Shown piece after piece: positions 43,214-51,318 of a DNA stretch of 64,000 bases. A program made the position numbers and the translations under genes. The stretch lies in contig CAWJNF010000002.1 in the NCBI GenBank assembly GCA_963844235.1, forward strand, positions 1 through 64,000, given 5' to 3'. The stretch is from CAWJNF01 sp963844235. GTDB lineage: Bacteria; Actinomycetota; Thermoleophilia; Gaiellales; Gaiellaceae. Position 1 is the first letter of the stretch. Every line of letters begins with the position of its first letter. Under the pieces are notes generated by a model. It ran no database searches. It saw nothing but the letters and a program-made list of their open reading frames with translations, and was not told the origin of the DNA.

Positions 43214-44627
43214 ATGGCCGACACGTACCGCGCAGTGATTCCCTACGAGTCGCTCGACCCGCTCACGATCGGAGCCTCCGGCGACGAGTCCAAGGTCAGC
43301 CGGGACACGCTCGAGCTCGACATACCGCAGAGCGAACCTCCTTGCCGCGATCTACCCGGACGAGCCGCCGCCGGTCGCGGACGCGACCGAGGCGGCACGC
43401 CAGGCGCTCGAGCAGCCCGCCTCGGGGCCGCGCTTCTCGGAGATCCTTGCCGGCGCCTCGCGCGTCGCCGTGATCATCGACAACCAGTTCCGGCCCACGC
43501 CCCAGTCGAAGCTCCTCCCTGCGGTGTTCGACGCGCTCGAGGCCGCGGGCGTGACCGACGTCCGGGTCGCCTGCGCGAACGGCAAGGTCTTCCCGATGTC
43601 GGAGTCGGACATCGAGCAGAAGATCGGGGTCGACAACCTCGCCCGGATGGAACGCCTCGGCATCCCGTTCCTCCAGAACGAGCCGCGCAACGCGGACGCC
43701 TACACCTACGTCGGGGTCTCCTCCCGGGGCACGCCCGTGTGGCTGCTCTCCGAGGTCGCGGCCTGCGACGTGAAGATCACGATCGGGCAGGCGCAATCGA
43801 ATCACTGGGGCGCGGGCGGCGGCGGCAAGCTCATCCTTCCCGGCGTCGTCTCCGACGAGACGATCGAGTCGAACCACTGCGCCTTCGTCCCTTCGCCGCA
43901 GACGCACTACGGCGCCTACGCGGGCCCCATGCGCTCGGACATCGACGAGGTCGCCACCATGTGCGGCCTGACATGCACGATGAACGTCCTCCTCGACACG
44001 CACGGCCGTGTCATCGACTGCGTCTTCGGCTCCCATCCCGAGGCCCACCGCGAGGCGATCCAACGCTTCAACCGCATCTATACGTACGACCACCCCGGCG
44101 CGGCCGACATCGCGATCTGCGGCGTCTTCGCGCCCACCGACCATCTGTTCTTCCACACCGGCTGGGGCTGCATGTCGTCCGACCTCGTCGTCAAGGAGGG
44201 CGGGACGATCGTGTACTGCTCGCCGTCTCCCGGGGTCTCGACCGCGATCGGCGACTTCCCGGGCCTCGCGCTCATGGATCTCATGAAGCCGTACATGCCG
44301 CCGACGCGCGAGAACTACCAGCGCGTGCTGAAGGACATCCACGCGCGCGCGATCCAGATGTGGGCCGGTTGCATCTGGGTGCCGATCTACGAGGTGATGA
44401 CGCGCAAGCGCCTCGTCATGGTCACGCTCGAGGAGAACCTCGAGATGGCGGCCGACATCGGGCTCGAGGCCACGACGTCGCTCCCGGAAGCGTTCGCGCA
44501 GGCGCTCGAGCGCCACGGGCCGGCGGCGAAGGTCGTCGTCCTCCCCTTCGCCCGCTACCAGCTCCCGCGCAACGCGATCCGCATGGATGCGGAGGAGGTC
44601 CGGGTGCTGGAGGAGGTGCGTCTGTAA
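43214..44627 (+). CDS. LarA-like nickel-pincer racemase, one extra base
   Basis: ATG at 43214 after GAGGAGGAG. An extra G at about 43334 (CAGAGCGAACCT) shifts the frame; removing it joins TLELDIPQ to NLLAAIYPDEPPPVADATEA. The rest has VAVIIDNQFRPTPQSKLLPA (nucleotide-loop), the histidines of SNHWGAGGGG and NHCAF, and the cofactor lysine in GGGGKLILPG. Corrected length ~470 residues, near lactate racemase LarA. The maturation genes larB, larC and larE lie 4-8 kb to the right, so the cofactor can be made. LarA relatives racemise or epimerise various alpha-hydroxy acids, so the substrate is open. Confidence 0.85.
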
Positions 44628-44890
44628 CGGGAGCCCCGGAGTCCGTTCGCGGCTCGACGACGATCGTCGAGCTGCTGCGCCGCTACCCCGGCGGAGAGGC
44701 GGCGCGGCTCATGTCGCGGCTCGCCTGGCCGTGCGCGCACTGCGGCGGCGCCTTTCACGAGCCGCTGACCATGGCGGCGAAACGCCACCGGAACTCGCCG
44801 CGCGCCGTGCTCGAGGTCTTCCGCGCGCTCGAGCGCCCCGGCGGGCCCAGCGACGAGCTGGTCGCTGCCGCGAGTCGCAAACGGGCGTGA
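44624..44890 (+). CDS. Small CxxC protein behind the LarA-like gene, start unclear
   Basis: The frame reads STTIVELLRRYPGGEAARLM, WPCAHCGGAFHEPL and MAAKRHRNSPRAVLEVFRAL. The CxxC pair suggests a metal- or redox-binding small domain, somewhat like DUF1858. No ATG, GTG or TTG lies upstream in frame: where a GTG overlapping the LarA stop (GTGA) would be expected, the sequence reads GTAA. The first ATG, at 44708, would remove half of the conserved part. Either the start is misread by one base or an unusual codon is used. Position behind LarA suggests a related role. Confidence 0.5.
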   Translation, partial: VTGAPESVRGSTTIVELLRRYPGGEAARLMSRLAWPCAHCGGAFHEPLTMAAKRHRNSPRAVLEVFRALERPGGPSDELVAAASRKRA

Positions 44891-44968
44891 GAGCGACGGC
44901 CGGCGAGCGCGCCGGCCCCGCTCCCCGTTCAGGTCCGGTCAGTCGATCTTGCGCACCGGCGCTGCGCG

Positions 44969-45170
44969 TCAGTCGAGCACGAAGGTGACCTTGAGATGCA
45001 CGTGGAACGCCGCGACCTGACCGTCCTCGACGATGACCTCCTGGCCGTCCACCCAGACGCCCTGGATGCCACGGAGGGTCTCCGATGCTTTCGCAATCCC
45101 CTGCCGGCAGGCGTCCTCGAAGCTGTCGGGCGAGCTGGCGGTGAGCTCGACGATCTTGGCAACAGACATC
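44969..45170 (-). CDS. Dodecin flavin-storage protein
   Basis: ATG at 45170 after GAAGGAGGAACG gives 66 residues, the standard dodecin length. The sequence SVAKIVELTASSPDSFEDAC, then TLRGIQGVWVDGQEVIVEDG and FHVHLKVTFVLD follows the family alignment, including the aromatic WVDGQ that stacks flavin. Dodecins form 12-mers that store riboflavin or FMN in the cytoplasm and protect cells from free flavin. A flavoprotein-rich genome, as here, suits this role. It stands alone. Confidence 0.92.
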
Positions 45171-45266
45171 GTTCCTCCTTCTCTCGGGTGAAGCGTTTCC
45201 CACGTCGGGGAGTCGAGCGTCGCGAGGCCTCCTGTCGCTCGTGACAGGCGCACTCTACGATGGTGG

Positions 45267-45962
45267 GTGTCGCTGCGCGGCGTCCTCTTCGACCTCGACG
45301 GCACTCTCGCGGATACGGCCCTGGCCGAGCGGGAGGCCTGGGACGCTCTTGCGGCCGTGATCGAGACCCACGTGCCGTCGCTCGAGCGCGACGAGCTCCG
45401 GCGCCGCTACGACGGCGTCTTCGAGCCGAACTGGACCGGGTACCTCGAGGGCCGGCTTGCGTTCGGGGAGTACCGCTGGAATCGCCTGCGCGAGGCGATC
45501 GCGCCGTGGGCCGACCTCGACGAGGCCCTGTTCGAGGCCTACCGGCAGGAGAAGCGCCACACGGTCGAGCGCCTGCGACTCTTCGACGACGCGGTCCCGA
45601 CAGTACGGATGCTGCGGGCGCGAGGCCTGCGCGTCGGGCTCCTGACGAACGGGCCTTCCGAGCTGCAGCGGCGCAAGCTCGCAGTCACCGGGCTCGAGCC
45701 CGAGCTCGAGGCGATCGCGATCTCGGAGGAGATCGGGGCCGCCAAGCCCGATCCGACAGCGTTCTCGCTGGCGGCTGCGATGCTCGACCTCGAGCCCCCC
45801 GACACGGCAATGGTCGGTGACTCGCCGATCTACGACGTCGCCGGCGCCCATGCGGCCGGTTGCGCGCTCGCCGTGCTCGTCACCCGAGGGCTCGACCTCG
45901 CGGCCGAGGGCGCAGTCCCGATCGAGACCCTCGAGGAGCTCCCGCGCGCGCTCGGTCTGTAG
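45267..45962 (+). CDS. HAD-superfamily hydrolase (phosphatase-like)
   Basis: GTG at 45267. The 231-residue protein has all HAD motifs: GVLFDLDGTLADT (nucleophile Asp), LLTNGPSELQRRK (Thr), AKPDPTAFSL (Lys) and MVGDSPIYDVAGA (acidic pair), with an alpha-helical cap between ~20 and 95. It fits subfamily IA phosphatases such as phosphoglycolate- or pyrimidine-type enzymes; substrate unknown. The TAG stop at 45960-45962 is formed by the first palindromic repeat of the cluster that follows. Confidence 0.9.
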   Translation: MSLRGVLFDLDGTLADTALAEREAWDALAAVIETHVPSLERDELRRRYDGVFEPNWTGYLEGRLAFGEYRWNRLREAIAPWADLDEALFEAYRQEKRHTVERLRLFDDAVPTVRMLRARGLRVGLLTNGPSELQRRKLAVTGLEPELEAIAISEEIGAAKPDPTAFSLAAAMLDLEPPDTAMVGDSPIYDVAGAHAAGCALAVLVTRGLDLAAEGAVPIETLEELPRALGL

Positions 45963-46084
45963 GGGCCGGATCCCGTTGGCCCGTTTCGGGTCCGTAGGGG
46001 CCGGATCTAATCCGGCCCGCCTTCCGACCTGCGAGCGTCACGGCCTGACGGCCGCGACCGGGCCGCATGAGATGCGGCCCCTAC
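45959..46084. repeat. Cluster of three palindromic repeats
   Basis: 45959-45983 is degenerate (TCCCGTTGGCCC) and gives the upstream gene's TAG. 45994-46018 is a near-perfect reverse copy (CTA in the centre). 46060-46084 reads GGGCCGCAT, GAG, ATGCGGCCC, CTAC: a G-to-C change in one arm matched by C-to-G in the other. Confidence 0.9.
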
Positions 46085-46136
46085 CTCCACCTGGGCACGT
46101 ACCGGGTGCGTCAATCGTCTTGGCGGGTGGTCCCCA

Positions 46137-46740
46137 TCAGCGCCCGCGGAACGGGTCGACGTAGACGTCGTCGATCTGCCAGCCGGAGCTCCGGCCGAGC
46201 GGCGTGAAGCGCAGCCGCGCCGTGGTCGCTGCGCCGAGATCCACGGCGAGCACCGGCCCGAGCACGTTGAGCAGAAGCGGCATCGGCAGGCTCGGCTGCC
46301 AGCGCCGAGCCGGCGACGACGACACCGACCGGGAGAGCGCGGGTCGCGCCGAGCACGTCCCGGAACAACACCTCCACCTTCAGCGGCGCCAGGAGCGAGC
46401 CGCCGTTCCTGGCGAAGAAACGAATCGTCGGGTGCTCGAGACCGACGCAGAACGGAGCCGTCGTGGCAGAACTGCCGGCGGGAAGCAGAAGCGAGCGCCG
46501 ATCGTACGGCGAGTGAGCCTGGAAGCTCTCGTTGCCCGGGACGAGCGTCGCGCCGCCGTCGAGCGTCCAGCCAGCGACGCTCTCGAGCTCACCGCCGGGA
46601 GCGAGCCCGTAGTGGGCCCGGTCGAGCCAGGGTAGAAACGGCCGCTCGGCGGCCTCCGGGCACGGTGCGGCGGCGCTTGCCGCCGGGACGAGGAGGCAGA
46701 CGAGGAGCGCAGTGGTCAGTAGCGTTCTCAGGCGATCCAT
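46137..46740 (-). CDS. Secreted protein of unknown function, one extra base
   Basis: ATG at 46740 gives a signal peptide (MDRLRTLLTTALLVCLLVPA). The mature part reads RPFLPWLDRAHYGLAPGG, WTLDGGATLVPGNESFQAHS, FCVGLEHPTIRFFARNGGSL and, after correcting an extra C at about 46305, RWQPSLPMPLLLNVLGPVLA and GWQIDDVYVDPFRGR. Two Cys (APCPE, FCVG) may pair. The beta-rich pattern resembles a carbohydrate-binding jelly roll, but no family is claimed. Corrected length ~200 residues. Divergent from the HD-GYP membrane gene. Confidence 0.7.
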
Positions 46741-46897
46741 CCCGATCCTCCGATCCGTCCTCGTCGTGTCCCGCCGCCCTGAGTCGACGAGTAGAAGGGT
46801 GTTCCCGGTGCGCGGGAGGCACATCCCCCCGCAGGGGCATCCGCCCGAGGATCGCTCGTTCAAGGGGGCCGACGGACGCGCCGATACTCGCGCCGAG

Positions 46898-48301
46898 ATG
46901 ACACTCAAGGCGTCGACGCTGGACCCGACCTCCGAGGGGCTCGTCGAGACGGCGCGGGAGCGCCAGACACATCCGCTCTCCGGCCGCGATCGCGCCGTCA
47001 CGTGGGCGCTGGCTGCAGGCTTCGCCGCGGCCGCCGTCCCACTTGCGCTGCCCGTCGACTCGGACCGAGCACCGGCGCCCTGGACGCTGGCACTGCTCGT
47101 CGTCGCGTATGCGCTCGCATCGAGGATCCAGTTCGAGGTGGCAAGCGGGTCGGCGGTCCCGACACAGCTCGTCCTCGTCCCGATGCTGTTCCTGGCGCCG
47201 GTGGCGACCGTTCCGATCCTCGTCGTCCTCGGCTACTCGCTCGGGCTGGTCGTCGACGTCGCAACGGGCCGTGTCCATCCGGAGCGCATCGCGGTGGTCG
47301 TCGCAGGCTCGTGGCACTGCCTCGGTCCGGTGGCTGTGTTGCTCGCAGCCGGCGAGGCCCCACCGGCCCTCGACGATTGGCCGATCTACCTGGGCGCGCT
47401 GGCCGCACAGTTCGGCGTGGACCTCATCGCCTCGACGTCCCGCGAGTGGCTCGCGGTCGGCGTGGCACCGCGCACGCTGCTCGCGCCGATGGGCTGGGTG
47501 TTCCTCGTCGACTCCCTGCTCGCTCCCATCGGCCTGCTCGGTGCGCTGGCCGCCCAGTCGAGGCCCGGCGCCTTCTTGTTGGCCCTACCGCTCATGGCGT
47601 TGCTGGCGATCTTCGCGCGCGAGCGCGCCGCCCGGATCGACGGCGCGCTCGAGCTCTCCCATGCGTACCGAGGGACGGCATTCCTCCTCGGCGACGTCGT
47701 CGAGGCCGACGATGCGTACACCGGCACCCACAGCCGCGGGGTCGTCGAGCTGGTGGTCGCGGTCGCCGACGAGCTCGGACTCGACGGGCCGGACCGGCGG
47801 CGGGCGGAGCTCACCGCGCTCCTCCACGACGTCGGCAAGATCCGGATCCCGAATGAGATCATCAACAAGCCCGGTGCTCTCGACCCCGACGAGCGCGTGG
47901 TGATGCAGACGCACACAATCGAGGGAGAGCGGCTCCTCGGGCGGGTCGGAGGGCTGCTCGGCGAGGTCGGCGCCCTCGTGCGCTCCTGCCACGAGCGCTG
48001 GGACGGGAACGGCTACCCGGACGGTCTGGCCGGCGAGGAGATCCCGCTCGTCGCGCGGATCGTGTGCGCCTGCGACGCGTTCAACGCTATGAGGACAGAT
48101 CGTTCGTACCGGCGGGCACTGCCGCTCGAGGTTGCCATCGAGGAGCTCGAGCGCAATGCCGGCACACAGTTCGCCCCGGATGTAGCTCGAGCGCTCGTCC
48201 GCGTGGTCCGGCACCGGGAAGCAGTCGTCGCGACGCCTCCGCGGACGACGGCAATGTCGCCCGGCGAAGGCGACGCCGACCCCGTGTCGATCGCGGCCTG
48301 A
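46898..48301 (+). CDS. Membrane HD-GYP phosphodiesterase-type signalling protein
   Basis: ATG at 46898. The 467-residue protein has about eight spans between ~32 and 240 (LALLVVAYALA, LVPMLFLAPVATVPILVVLG, ALAAQFGVDLIAS, GAFLLALPLMALLAIF), resembling a MASE-type sensor, then an HD-GYP domain with TGTHSRGVVELVVAVA, LLHDVGKIRIPNEIINKPG (HD near 310), HTIEGERLLGRVGG and CHERWDGNGYPDGLAGE (GYP). Active-site residues are complete, so hydrolysis of cyclic-di-GMP at the membrane is likely. The ligand of the membrane part is unknown. Confidence 0.88.
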   Translation: MTLKASTLDPTSEGLVETARERQTHPLSGRDRAVTWALAAGFAAAAVPLALPVDSDRAPAPWTLALLVVAYALASRIQFEVASGSAVPTQLVLVPMLFLAPVATVPILVVLGYSLGLVVDVATGRVHPERIAVVVAGSWHCLGPVAVLLAAGEAPPALDDWPIYLGALAAQFGVDLIASTSREWLAVGVAPRTLLAPMGWVFLVDSLLAPIGLLGALAAQSRPGAFLLALPLMALLAIFARERAARIDGALELSHAYRGTAFLLGDVVEADDAYTGTHSRGVVELVVAVADELGLDGPDRRRAELTALLHDVGKIRIPNEIINKPGALDPDERVVMQTHTIEGERLLGRVGGLLGEVGALVRSCHERWDGNGYPDGLAGEEIPLVARIVCACDAFNAMRTDRSYRRALPLEVAIEELERNAGTQFAPDVARALVRVVRHREAVVATPPRTTAMSPGEGDADPVSIAA

Positions 48302-48310
48302 GAGCCGTCC

Positions 48311-49138
48311 TCAGACCCCGGAGCGGGCGGCGAGGCGACCCACGAACGGGACGTTGAGCGAGCCGGAGCGGAACGGCTCCCGGCTGATCTCGACCTCGGC
48401 ATAGCCGGCTGCGCGGACGGCGTCGACCACCGGAGCCGGCCGGGCCAGCGCAAGGGGGAGCTCGTCGCCTGCAAGCTCGACGCGGCCGAGGTCGCCGTGA
48501 TGACGAACGCGCAGGACTCGGAAGCCAAGCGCCTTGAGCGCTTGCTCGGCGCGGTCGACCTGCCGCAGGATCTCGGGCTCGACGGGCGTCCCGTACGGGA
48601 GGCGCGAGGCGAGGCACGGCGAGGCCGGCTTCTCGGCGCTCGGGACGCCGAGCGCGCGGGCGAGCGCCCTGACCTCGTCCTTGCCGACCCCGCCCTCGAG
48701 CAGCGGATGGAGGACGCGATGCTCCTCGGCGGCGCGCAACCCCGGCCTCCAATCCCCGACGTCGTCGGCGTTGGCGCCGGACAGCACGACCTCGTAGCCG
48801 CGGTGGGAGGCGAGCGCCACGAGCTGCGAGTAGAGCTCGCTCTTGCAGTGGTAGCAGCGGTCGCGTCCGTTCGCCCGATAGCCCTCGCGCTCGAGCTCGG
48901 CGGTCACGATCGTCTCGTGACGGATGCCGATCGCGCGAGCGACGCCGACGGCCGCGTCGAGCTCGCCCGTCGCGAGCGCCGGCGAGACCGCCGTTACGGC
49001 GAGGGCCCGGTCGCCGAGCGCACGCGCCGCCAGGGCCGCGACCAGCGAGGAGTCGACGCCGCCGGAGAACGCGACGACCGCGCTGCCGAGGCCGCCGATG
49101 CGCCCCTCGAGCCGGCCAATGCGCGTCACGACCTCCAC
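48311..49138 (-). CDS. larE: LarE, sulfur-donating enzyme of nickel-pincer cofactor synthesis
   Basis: The 275-residue protein has the PP-loop AVVAFSGGVDSSLVAAL, then GRDRCYHCKSELYSQLVALA and VVLSGANADDVGDWRPGLRA, the LarE signature, ending with HHGDLGRVELAGDELPLALA. LarE activates a pyridinium dinucleotide with ATP and supplies sulfur to it, in some members by sacrificing its own Cys; CYHCK holds two Cys near the relevant site. It is the last gene of the leftward larB-larC-larE set, convergent with the HD-GYP gene (10-bp gap). Confidence 0.92.
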   Translation of the reverse strand: MEVVTRIGRLEGRIGGLGSAVVAFSGGVDSSLVAALAARALGDRALAVTAVSPALATGELDAAVGVARAIGIRHETIVTAELEREGYRANGRDRCYHCKSELYSQLVALASHRGYEVVLSGANADDVGDWRPGLRAAEEHRVLHPLLEGGVGKDEVRALARALGVPSAEKPASPCLASRLPYGTPVEPEILRQVDRAEQALKALGFRVLRVRHHGDLGRVELAGDELPLALARPAPVVDAVRAAGYAEVEISREPFRSGSLNVPFVGRLAARSGV

Positions 49139-49180
49139 GGCGCGATTGTAGTGCCGAGCTCCGCTCGGGCCCGGCCCGCG

Positions 49181-50341
49181 CTACAGCGCACGCGACAGCG
49201 CCTCCGCCCATACGGCTTTCACGGGTCGGCCGCAGCGGCGCGCCACCGCGGCGCAGTCGTCGTGCTCGGGCGCGACGTTGACCACCCTGCCGTCGAGCCG
49301 CCCGAGCTTCACCCGCACCGTTCCTCCCTCCACCTGCACGAGACGCTCTTCCCGGTCGAGCTCGTAGCGGGCAGCGCGCGAGACGCGGACCCCGAGGGCG
49401 CTCGTCTCCTCCAGGATCGCAACGGCCACCGCGCGCTCGGCGGCCGGGCGGGCGAGCGCCGAGAGGACAATGCCCGGACGGCCCTTCTTCATCTGCGCGG
49501 GGCTCGTCCAGACGTCGAGGGCGCCGGCCGCGAAGCAGCGCTCGACGGCATCCGGGATGAGCTCCGGGTTGAGGTCGTCGAGATTCGTCTCGAGCAGCAC
49601 GACCTCGCGGACTGCGTCCTGCACGGGCGCGCCGACGAGCACGCGCAGCACGTTCGGGCGCTCGGGAGGGTCGTCCGTCCCGGCCCCGTACCCAACCGAC
49701 TCGAGCACGAGCCGCGGCGGCGGGCCGAACGACTCGGCCAACGTCACGGCCAGCGCCGCCCCCGTCGGCGTGACCAGCTCGCGGTCGCCCTCCTCACCCT
49801 GGAGCTGAGCGCCGCGCAGGAGCTCGACGGTCGCTGGGGCCGGAAGCGGCAGGACGCCGTGCGCGGTGCGGGTAAGGCCGTGCGCGACGGGAAGCGCGGA
49901 GCAGGTGAGCCGATCGATCTCGAGGTCGTCGAGCAGCACGGCGGCGCCGCACACGTCGACGAGCGTGTCCACGCCGCCGAGCTCGTGGAAGTGGACGTCC
50001 TCGACGGGTGCTCCATGCACGGTGGCCTCCGCCTCCGCCAGGCGGGACAGCGCGGCGAGGGCGCGCCCGCCCGCCCGGACGGAGAGGTCGGCGGCCTCGA
50101 TCAGCTCCCGCATGCGTCGCCAGGTACGGGGCGGCGGCTCTTCGGGCGGGACGACGTCGACGTGGAGCGCAGCGATGCCCTGCCGCTCGACCCGCTCGAC
50201 GCGGATCTCGACCGCTCCGATGCCCAGGAGCTCCGGAACCGCCTCGAGCTTGGCCTGGGACGCTCCGGCGTCGAGCAGTGCGGCGAGGAGCATGTCGCCG
50301 GCGATCCCGCCGACGCAGTCGAGGTGTGCAATCCGGCTCAC
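49181..50341 (-). CDS. larC: LarC, nickel insertase of nickel-pincer cofactor synthesis
   Basis: GTG at 50341 (SRIAHLDCVGGIAGDM) is likely; an upstream MPARVG start is also open. The ~386-residue protein is full-length LarC: AGDMLLAALLDAG, VHFHELGGVDTLVDVCGA, RTAHGVLPLPAPATVELLRG, LVTPTGAALAVTLAESFG, TNLDDLNPELIPDAVERC and MKKGRPGIVLSALARP. It is one uninterrupted frame here. LarC inserts nickel into the pincer-type cofactor. It lies between larB and larE on the same strand. Confidence 0.92.
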   Translation of the reverse strand: MSRIAHLDCVGGIAGDMLLAALLDAGASQAKLEAVPELLGIGAVEIRVERVERQGIAALHVDVVPPEEPPPRTWRRMRELIEAADLSVRAGGRALAALSRLAEAEATVHGAPVEDVHFHELGGVDTLVDVCGAAVLLDDLEIDRLTCSALPVAHGLTRTAHGVLPLPAPATVELLRGAQLQGEEGDRELVTPTGAALAVTLAESFGPPPRLVLESVGYGAGTDDPPERPNVLRVLVGAPVQDAVREVVLLETNLDDLNPELIPDAVERCFAAGALDVWTSPAQMKKGRPGIVLSALARPAAERAVAVAILEETSALGVRVSRAARYELDREERLVQVEGGTVRVKLGRLDGRVVNVAPEHDDCAAVARRCGRPVKAVWAEALSRAL

Positions 50342-50422
50342 ATTCGTGACAGAGCCGACGCGAGCGGGCACGGTCCGGCGCGAACGCTCACGCTAGCCTG
50401 GACCACAGCGGGTGGCGGGTCC

Positions 50423-50439
50423 CCCCACCCAGGGTGGGG
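50423..50439. promoter_or_regulatory. Hairpin in the larB-larC gap
   Basis: CCCCACCC and GGGTGGGG, one base apart, form a perfect 8-bp palindrome about 80 bp before larC. The 159-bp gap has no gene. It may be an mRNA structure; no riboswitch class is claimed. Confidence 0.35.
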
Positions 50440-50500
50440 TCCGAGTGAGATCGTGCGGGGGCCAGGGCGCAAGAGACGGCGGCCGCTCGCGGCGTCGGCT

Positions 50501-51295
50501 TCATCGCTCCACGACGACCTGCTCGCGCGCGCCCGCGCCGGCTGCGGCTCGGGCGATCCTGGCTGCGACGGTGCCCGCGCCGAACCCGTCGTCGATCCCG
50601 ACGACGGCGAGACCCGCCGCGCAGGAGCACAGCATCGCCTGCAGCGCCGTCTCGCCCGCCCGCGCCGAGCCGTAGCCGACGCTCGTCGGCACGCCGATCA
50701 CCGGGCAGGCGACGAGACCGCCGACGACGCTGGCGAGGGCGCCGTCCATGCCCGCCGCGACGACGACGCAGTCCGCACGCGCCAGATCGGGCAGCGCCGC
50801 GCTGAGGCGATGGAGGCCGGCGACGCCGACGTCCTCGTGGAGGACGACGCCGGCGCCGAGCAGCTCGGCCCGGATGCGGGCCTCGTGCAGCACGGGCCCG
50901 TCGGACGTGCCGGCCGAGAGCATGACGGCGAGCCCCGCAGGCTCCGGTAACGCGCGCGCGACCCAGATCGCCCGGGCCCGGACATCCTGGCGCGCGTCCG
51001 CAGCAACTGCGCGGACGGCTGCCCGCACCTCGGCGTCCGCCCGTGTGACCAGCACGCTGCCCGCGCCTCCCTCGAGCAGCGCCGCGACGATCGCCGCTAC
51101 CTGCTCCGGCTCCTTCCCCTCAGCGAGCACCGCCTCCGGGGCTTCCTGCCGCAGCTCACGGTGGAGATCGACGCGGGCGAAGCCCAGGTCCCGGAACGGC
51201 AGCTCCGCGAACCGGTCGAGCGCCTCGTTGGGCTCGACGTCGCCACGCCGTACCGCCTCGAGCAGCTCCGTGAGCTCGGCGCGCAGCCCTCCCAT
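50501..51295 (-). CDS. larB: LarB, first enzyme of nickel-pincer cofactor synthesis
   Basis: ATG at 51295 gives 264 residues. After an N-terminal helical part (LTELLEAVRRGDVEPNEALD, ELPFRDLGFARVDLHRELRQ) comes the AIR-carboxylase-like core: AGTSDGPVLHEARIRAELLG, GVGVAGLHRL-type GVAGLHRLSAALPDLARADC, VVAAGMDGALASVVGGLVAC and GVPTSVGYGSARAGETALQA. LarB carboxylates and hydrolyses nicotinic acid adenine dinucleotide. It is first of the leftward lar set, divergent from the molybdenum hydroxylase operon with a 23-bp gap. Confidence 0.92.
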   Translation of the reverse strand: MGGLRAELTELLEAVRRGDVEPNEALDRFAELPFRDLGFARVDLHRELRQEAPEAVLAEGKEPEQVAAIVAALLEGGAGSVLVTRADAEVRAAVRAVAADARQDVRARAIWVARALPEPAGLAVMLSAGTSDGPVLHEARIRAELLGAGVVLHEDVGVAGLHRLSAALPDLARADCVVVAAGMDGALASVVGGLVACPVIGVPTSVGYGSARAGETALQAMLCSCAAGLAVVGIDDGFGAGTVAARIARAAAGAGAREQVVVER

Positions 51296-51318
51296 GCACC
51301 GAAGTATCGTTCGTTGCC

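Noticed and set aside
50342..50500. Nickel riboswitch before larC
   Set aside because: Only one clear hairpin is visible; no conserved four-way-junction pattern could be traced.
48497..50950. An 817-codon rightward open frame
   Set aside because: It is antisense to larE, larC and larB, which are clearly recognisable.
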